A DNA stretch of 64,000 nucleotides, taken from the NCBI GenBank assembly GCA_028279515.1, contig JANQNQ010000002.1, forward strand, positions 1 to 64,000. Direction: 5' to 3'. Under the pieces are notes generated by a model. It made no database searches and was not told the DNA's origin. It saw nothing but the letters and a program-made list of their open reading frames with translations. The translations under genes and the position numbers were made by a program. Source of the stretch: Flavobacteriaceae bacterium (lineage in GTDB: Bacteria > Bacteroidota > Bacteroidia > Flavobacteriales > Flavobacteriaceae). Positions within the stretch are counted from its first letter, which is position 1, and every line of letters starts with the position of its first letter. This document shows positions 60,563-64,000 of the stretch, in pieces.

Positions 60563-61678
60563 ATGAAAAATAGATTTCTCTTATCAATAAGTATATGCTT
60601 TATGTTTATAGTTTCATGCCATGATGAAACAAAAAAAGAAACCACTTCTGCACCCCCTACTAAGAACACAAAAAAAATAGAATTGGACATCGAAGAGGCG
60701 AATCGGCTTAGTGAATTGCCGCTTAGCTGTATTCAAAATCCGCTTCCGTATAAGTCAGGCTTAGTAATTGCAAAGCAAAGTGATTTGGCAATGCCAGTTG
60801 AGCACCACCCTGCCTTTTACGGTTGCTTTGATTGGCATTCTGCGGTACATGGTCATTGGTCTTTGGTCTATTTACTAAAAAACTTCCCGGACTTGGCTAA
60901 AAAAGAAGAAGCAATGCGATTACTAGATGAAAATCTTACCGTCGAAAACATTGAAAAAGAAGTGGCTTACTTTTCATTAAATCGAGAAAGTAGATCTTTC
61001 GAAAGAACATATGGGTGGGCTTGGTTGCTCAAGCTTCAAGAAGAACTATACACTTGGGATAACCCCATGGCTCAAAATTGGTATAACAATATAAAACCAT
61101 TAGAAGATTATATCTCAAATGCATACATAGAATATCTTCCAAAATTAGTGTATCCCATTAGGGTAGGCACACATTCTAATACGGCTTTTGGGATTAGTTT
61201 TGCCTACGACTATGCGCAAACCGTTGGAAATAATGCCTTATCTAATGCGATCAAAGAAGCTGCGATTCGGTTTTATAGCAATGATAAAGATTGCCCGATC
61301 AATTGGGAGCCTAGCGGATATGATTTTCTATCTCCTTGTTTGCAAGAAATTGACATCATGCGTAAAGTGCTTTCTGAAGAAGAATTTAAAAAATGGTCAG
61401 TAGCATTTTTGCCTTCCTTGTTCAACCAAAATTTGTCCCTCAGCCCAGGACAAGTAAAAGATCGTTCTGATGGACATCTTGTTCATTTGGATGGAGTGAA
61501 TTTCTCAAGAGCTTGGTGCCTCTACCCTTTGAAAGACAATGTCAATGCGTATAATTTAGCGATGGAGCATTTAGATTACTCTCTTTCAAAAATCACGGAT
61601 GGAGACTATGCAGGACAGCATTGGCTAGGCTCATTTGCATTGTATGCTTTCAAAACTAAGATCGAAGCACAGCCATGA
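60563..61678 (+). CDS. DUF2891 family lipoprotein
   Basis: 371 residues, lipoprotein leader (FLLSISICFMFIVSCHDE). The DUF2891 pattern is strong: LPLSCIQNPLPYKSGLVIAKQSDLAMPVEHHPAFYGCFDWHSAVHGHWSLVYLLKNFPDL, later RTYGWAWLLKLQEEL, YPIRVGTHSNTAFGISFAYDYA and DGHLVHLDGVNFSRAWCLYPL. It is an alpha/alpha-toroid-like fold, possibly acting on carbohydrate; the reaction is unknown. It lies in the cassette-like region. Confidence 0.88.
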   Translation: MKNRFLLSISICFMFIVSCHDETKKETTSAPPTKNTKKIELDIEEANRLSELPLSCIQNPLPYKSGLVIAKQSDLAMPVEHHPAFYGCFDWHSAVHGHWSLVYLLKNFPDLAKKEEAMRLLDENLTVENIEKEVAYFSLNRESRSFERTYGWAWLLKLQEELYTWDNPMAQNWYNNIKPLEDYISNAYIEYLPKLVYPIRVGTHSNTAFGISFAYDYAQTVGNNALSNAIKEAAIRFYSNDKDCPINWEPSGYDFLSPCLQEIDIMRKVLSEEEFKKWSVAFLPSLFNQNLSLSPGQVKDRSDGHLVHLDGVNFSRAWCLYPLKDNVNAYNLAMEHLDYSLSKITDGDYAGQHWLGSFALYAFKTKIEAQP

Positions 61679-61800
61679 ACCATATAAAACAATTATAATC
61701 AATAACTTAAGACGTGTTTAGATGAATACATGCATGTAACAAGAGTGAAACTGAATAAAACGCCATTTGGCAAAAATCTAACATAGAATTCAGCATTAAA

Positions 61801-62850
61801 ATGAAAAGAATAGCTTTATCCTTTTTGATATTTTCTTTTGTGGCCCAACTCGCTTTTGCACAAAACGCATTTCAAAAAGCTTTTAGTTCAAAAAGTAAGT
61901 CAACAAAAGAAAACGTTCGAATAGAGTTCTTTGATGATTTAGGAAATTCTGGTCACTTACCCATATCGATTATAAAAGGTAAAACTGATGGGCCTGTTTT
62001 CACTATTGTTGCGGGTGTTCACGGCTACGAATATCCCCCTATAGTTGCAACACAAAAAATACTCAAGGAAATCAATGCAGAGGAACTTAAAGGAACAATA
62101 ATTGTCATACCAATTGCCAATGTTGCTTCCTTCTTTACACGAACACCATTTATTAATCCGCAGGATCAGAAAAATTTAAACAACGCTTTTCCTGGAAAAA
62201 AAGACGGAAGCATTACAGAACAACTAGCGCATTTTATAACCACAAATATAATTGCTGTCAGTGATGTTTTTCTAGACGTACATGGCGGAGACGCCTGTGA
62301 GGACTTACTTCCCTTTGTATGTTATTATGACAACACAAAAAAACCAGATCAAACTGCTTTGGCGAAAAAACTTTCTGAAGAAAGCGGATTTGAATATGTT
62401 GTCTCCTATCCGTATACTATCTCTGAAACGGAACCGGCGAAATACACATTCAAACAAGCCGTTCAAGATGGAAAAACCGCATTAAGCATTGAATGTGGTA
62501 AGTTAGGAAATGTACAAAACGAGAATGTCAGTTTGATAAAGAAAGGAGTCTATAATATGCTTGAAACCATGGGCATGTATTTTAATGGAACTGGAGCCCA
62601 TAATAAAATTGTCTATCGCAATAGTCAGACATATATAAAGGCAAAGGAAAATGGTATTTTTTATAGTAATTTCAAAGCCGGAGATAAGGTAAAGAAAGGC
62701 GATGTTGTTGGGTATACTACGAATGAGTTTGGTCTTACTCTGGAAGAATATATAGCACCAAAAGATGGCATTATATTATATATGCTAGCTACGCCACCCA
62801 TAAATGTAGACGATACTGTGATGTGCATTAGTTCATATGTCGAGAACTAG
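61801..62850 (+). CDS. Secreted succinylglutamate desuccinylase/aspartoacylase-family protein
   Basis: 349 residues, signal peptide (KRIALSFLIFSFVAQLAFAQ). AstE/AspA zinc carboxypeptidase-like motifs: FTIVAGVHGYEYPP (zinc His and Glu), DVFLDVHGGDACEDLLPFVCYYD (second His) and a catalytic-region Glu in LSIECGKLG. The C-terminal part is a barrel-sandwich domain (FKAGDKVKKGDVVGYTTNEFG). It probably deacylates amino acids or peptides in the periplasm. The gap before it (61679-61800) contains no element I can recognise. Confidence 0.87.
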   Translation: MKRIALSFLIFSFVAQLAFAQNAFQKAFSSKSKSTKENVRIEFFDDLGNSGHLPISIIKGKTDGPVFTIVAGVHGYEYPPIVATQKILKEINAEELKGTIIVIPIANVASFFTRTPFINPQDQKNLNNAFPGKKDGSITEQLAHFITTNIIAVSDVFLDVHGGDACEDLLPFVCYYDNTKKPDQTALAKKLSEESGFEYVVSYPYTISETEPAKYTFKQAVQDGKTALSIECGKLGNVQNENVSLIKKGVYNMLETMGMYFNGTGAHNKIVYRNSQTYIKAKENGIFYSNFKAGDKVKKGDVVGYTTNEFGLTLEEYIAPKDGIILYMLATPPINVDDTVMCISSYVEN

Positions 62851-62890
62851 GCTTTTTCTAAACTTCCTCTGCATACGGATAAAAAACGCT

Positions 62891-62940
62891 AGCTGACAAT
62901 GTACATGAACAACAGTCATATACAGAGCCCATTGTTTAAA
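62891..62940 (+). repeat. attC-like element 16 (minimal form)
   Basis: ACAATGTACATGA (62896-62908) pairs with TCATATA then CCCATTGT (62916-62935) around an ACAACAG loop. The right arm carries seven bases (CAGAGCC) with no partner. The next gene's ATG follows 20 bases later. Confidence 0.6.
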
Positions 62941-62954
62941 AATTTCAAAGTAGA

Positions 62955-63419
62955 ATGAGACAACTATTCACCATAACTTTCCTTATCCTTACGCTCACCT
63001 TTACAGGGAATGCACAGAACAAAGAACAGATTGCTACCATTATGGCTGATTATTCAAACAATTATGGCAATCCTGAATACAGTCATGAATATGCCGACAC
63101 TGTTTTGAATCCTGCGTTGTTAAAACTAGAACAATTGACTTGTGAGGGAAATGATTTTGGCTTATTAAATGACTTTCTCAAAATGCTATCAAAAACCAAA
63201 GGCTCTGCGAATGAAGTACCTGCCAACGTACTCGGAGGTATTTTTATTTGCAAACCAGAAGCAGTAGATAAGTATTTGACGCAAGTGTATAAAGACAAAG
63301 AACTAGTGTACCTGCTAGAGTTTGGTTTTGAGAATAGGACGTACGATAAAAAGGATCGTGTAAAGAACTATTCAAAACTAAAGGAAAGGCTAAACCGATT
63401 ATTAAAGAAAGAAGATTAA
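62955..63419 (+). CDS. Hypothetical secreted protein
   Basis: 154 residues, signal peptide (RQLFTITFLILTLTFTGNAQ), then helical (KEQIATIMADYSNNYGNPEYSHEYADTVLNPALLKLEQL) ending in a Lys/Arg-rich segment (KDRVKNYSKLKERLNRLLKKED). It contains two cysteines. No family is recognised. It follows element 16 and is the last gene clearly associated with an element. Confidence 0.65.
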   Translation: MRQLFTITFLILTLTFTGNAQNKEQIATIMADYSNNYGNPEYSHEYADTVLNPALLKLEQLTCEGNDFGLLNDFLKMLSKTKGSANEVPANVLGGIFICKPEAVDKYLTQVYKDKELVYLLEFGFENRTYDKKDRVKNYSKLKERLNRLLKKED

Positions 63420-63422
63420 AAA

Positions 63423-63596
63423 ATGATTGTATTCTTCAAAAAACTAAATTCTTGGTTTAGAAATATTATGCTGGATGATGTGGATAAGGAATACGATGGA
63501 CCACTACCCTATCATAAAAAATTTGGCGCAAAGAAAAACCCTGTCGAACGAATCGAAAAGAGATTTAATGAGCAAAAAGCTCAAAATCGGGGATGA
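63423..63596 (+). CDS. Small charged hypothetical protein (57 aa)
   Basis: 57 residues: a short hydrophobic start MIVFFKKLNSWFRNIMLDD, then DKEYDGPLPYHKKFGAKK and a basic end RIEKRFNEQKAQNRG. It starts 3 bases after the stop of the previous gene, which supports translation as part of an operon. No family is known to me. Confidence 0.5.
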   Translation: MIVFFKKLNSWFRNIMLDDVDKEYDGPLPYHKKFGAKKNPVERIEKRFNEQKAQNRG

Positions 63597-63681
63597 GAAA
63601 TTATCGTGAAGACAATAATCTGCAAAAGGCCGTAACCACTCTTGATTTCTAATCGTCAAAACAATACTTAGAAATCACATC

Positions 63682-64000
63682 ATGAAAAAAACGACTTTAG
63701 TATTCTCTACGATTACGCTACTACTATTAAGCATGTTTTATGCAAGCGCACAACAGCAAGAACGACCCACCACTCTCTTTTCGAAAATAGACAACTATTT
63801 GAACGCAGGAGTAAAAAATGGTTTTTCTGGAGCCATCACCGTTATACAAAACGGAACGATCGTCATAAACAAAGGCTACGGACTAGCTAACAAGGACATG
63901 CAAACTCCTAACAACCCAAACACCATTTTCGACATTGGTTCTAATACCAAGCAGTTTACAAGCACAGCGATTCTAAAATTGGTTGAACTTGGAAAATTAC
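63682..64000 (+). CDS. Beta-lactamase-family serine hydrolase, partial (right edge)
   Basis: The first 106 codons are present; the gene runs off the window. Signal peptide (TLVFSTITLLLLSMFYASAQQ). The class C beta-lactamase/DD-peptidase-like fold is indicated by VKNGFSGAITVIQNGTIVINKGYGLANKDMQTPNNPNTIF and the active-site SxxK at Ser87-Lys90 in DIGSNTKQFTS. In Bacteroidota such proteins are mostly esterases or peptidases and not resistance enzymes. The Tyr and KTG-like motifs lie beyond the edge. Confidence 0.85.
   Translation, partial: MKKTTLVFSTITLLLLSMFYASAQQQERPTTLFSKIDNYLNAGVKNGFSGAITVIQNGTIVINKGYGLANKDMQTPNNPNTIFDIGSNTKQFTSTAILKLVELGKL

Noticed and set aside
48167-62940. Calling the elements true integron attC sites
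   Set aside because: The AAC/GTT triplets, fold and gene arrangement fit, but right ends such as GTTAGCA and GTTGGCA break GTTRRRY, and no integrase lies in the window. I therefore call them attC-like only.
48167-62940. CRISPR array
   Set aside because: Repeats are long, imperfectly palindromic, variable and spaced by whole genes; there are no uniform short repeats and spacers and no cas genes.

Overview
This window looks like a chromosome segment of a marine member of the Flavobacteriaceae (Bacteroidota). The case rests on several things seen here. Promoters have the Bacteroidota form (TTTG, about 20 bases, TAnnTTTG). Start codons are often TTG. Secreted proteins and lipoproteins carry typical flavobacterial leaders. 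The order ftsK - lolA - lptF/G - ribB matches flavobacterial core genomes as I remember them. A tandem alginate lyase is present. The exact genus cannot be told from the sequence alone.

Layout. (1) 1-8000, minus strand: a two-gene RHS polymorphic-toxin locus with a small downstream gene in the immunity position. Two small XRE regulators face it from the other side of a palindrome-bearing intergenic region. (2) 8.8-18.9 kb: accessory chromosome with a Crp-like regulator and membrane protein, an HExxH membrane protein coupled to an AraC regulator, a translationally coupled S41 peptidase / M28 peptidase / membrane protein set, small conserved proteins, an ATP-grasp enzyme, a methyltransferase, and a PadR regulator with a very clear promoter and operator. 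(3) 18.9-37.8 kb: core metabolism and envelope genes. These are lpdA, a CPBP protein, Lrp facing methionine gamma-lyase plus an NhaC-type antiporter, a peroxide-defence block (AhpC-type peroxiredoxin, thioredoxin, small acidic protein, Tpx), dgkA, ftsK, lolA, lptF/G, a ribB with a degenerate RibA half, a secreted repeat protein, a DegT aminotransferase, a thioredoxin-like protein, a nitroreductase and a thioesterase. (4) 37.8-47.1 kb: TauE/SafE permease, tRNA-Ser(TGA) followed by repeats, a two-domain PL7 alginate lyase lipoprotein with operator-like sites, a DNA alkylation repair protein, a DUF418 protein, two single-helix microproteins, a DUF3108 protein and an M28 lipoprotein.

(5) 47.1-62.95 kb is the most unusual part. 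It is visibly more A+T-rich and holds single, functionally unrelated genes, nearly all on the plus strand. Many are separated by long imperfect inverted repeats whose left end reads like YAACAATG-TATA and whose right end reads like CATAnnCAAnACCGTTG. The next gene often starts 5-30 bases after that right end. This is the layout of an integron gene-cassette array, including the AAC/GTT outer triplets, but no integrase is present in the window and the strict attC boxes are not met. Cassette cargo includes VanZ, an HExxH lipoprotein, a DUF4345-like membrane protein, a SnoaL-like protein, an AraC-type membrane regulator, an alpha/beta hydrolase, a prenyltransferase-fold protein, GNAT, a TraB-like DUF5694 protein, GIY-YIG, DUF2891, a succinylglutamate desuccinylase-like protein and several unknowns. 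(6) 62.9-64.0 kb: small genes and a beta-lactamase-family serine hydrolase cut by the right edge.

All function calls come from reading motifs and family knowledge; no database search was run.
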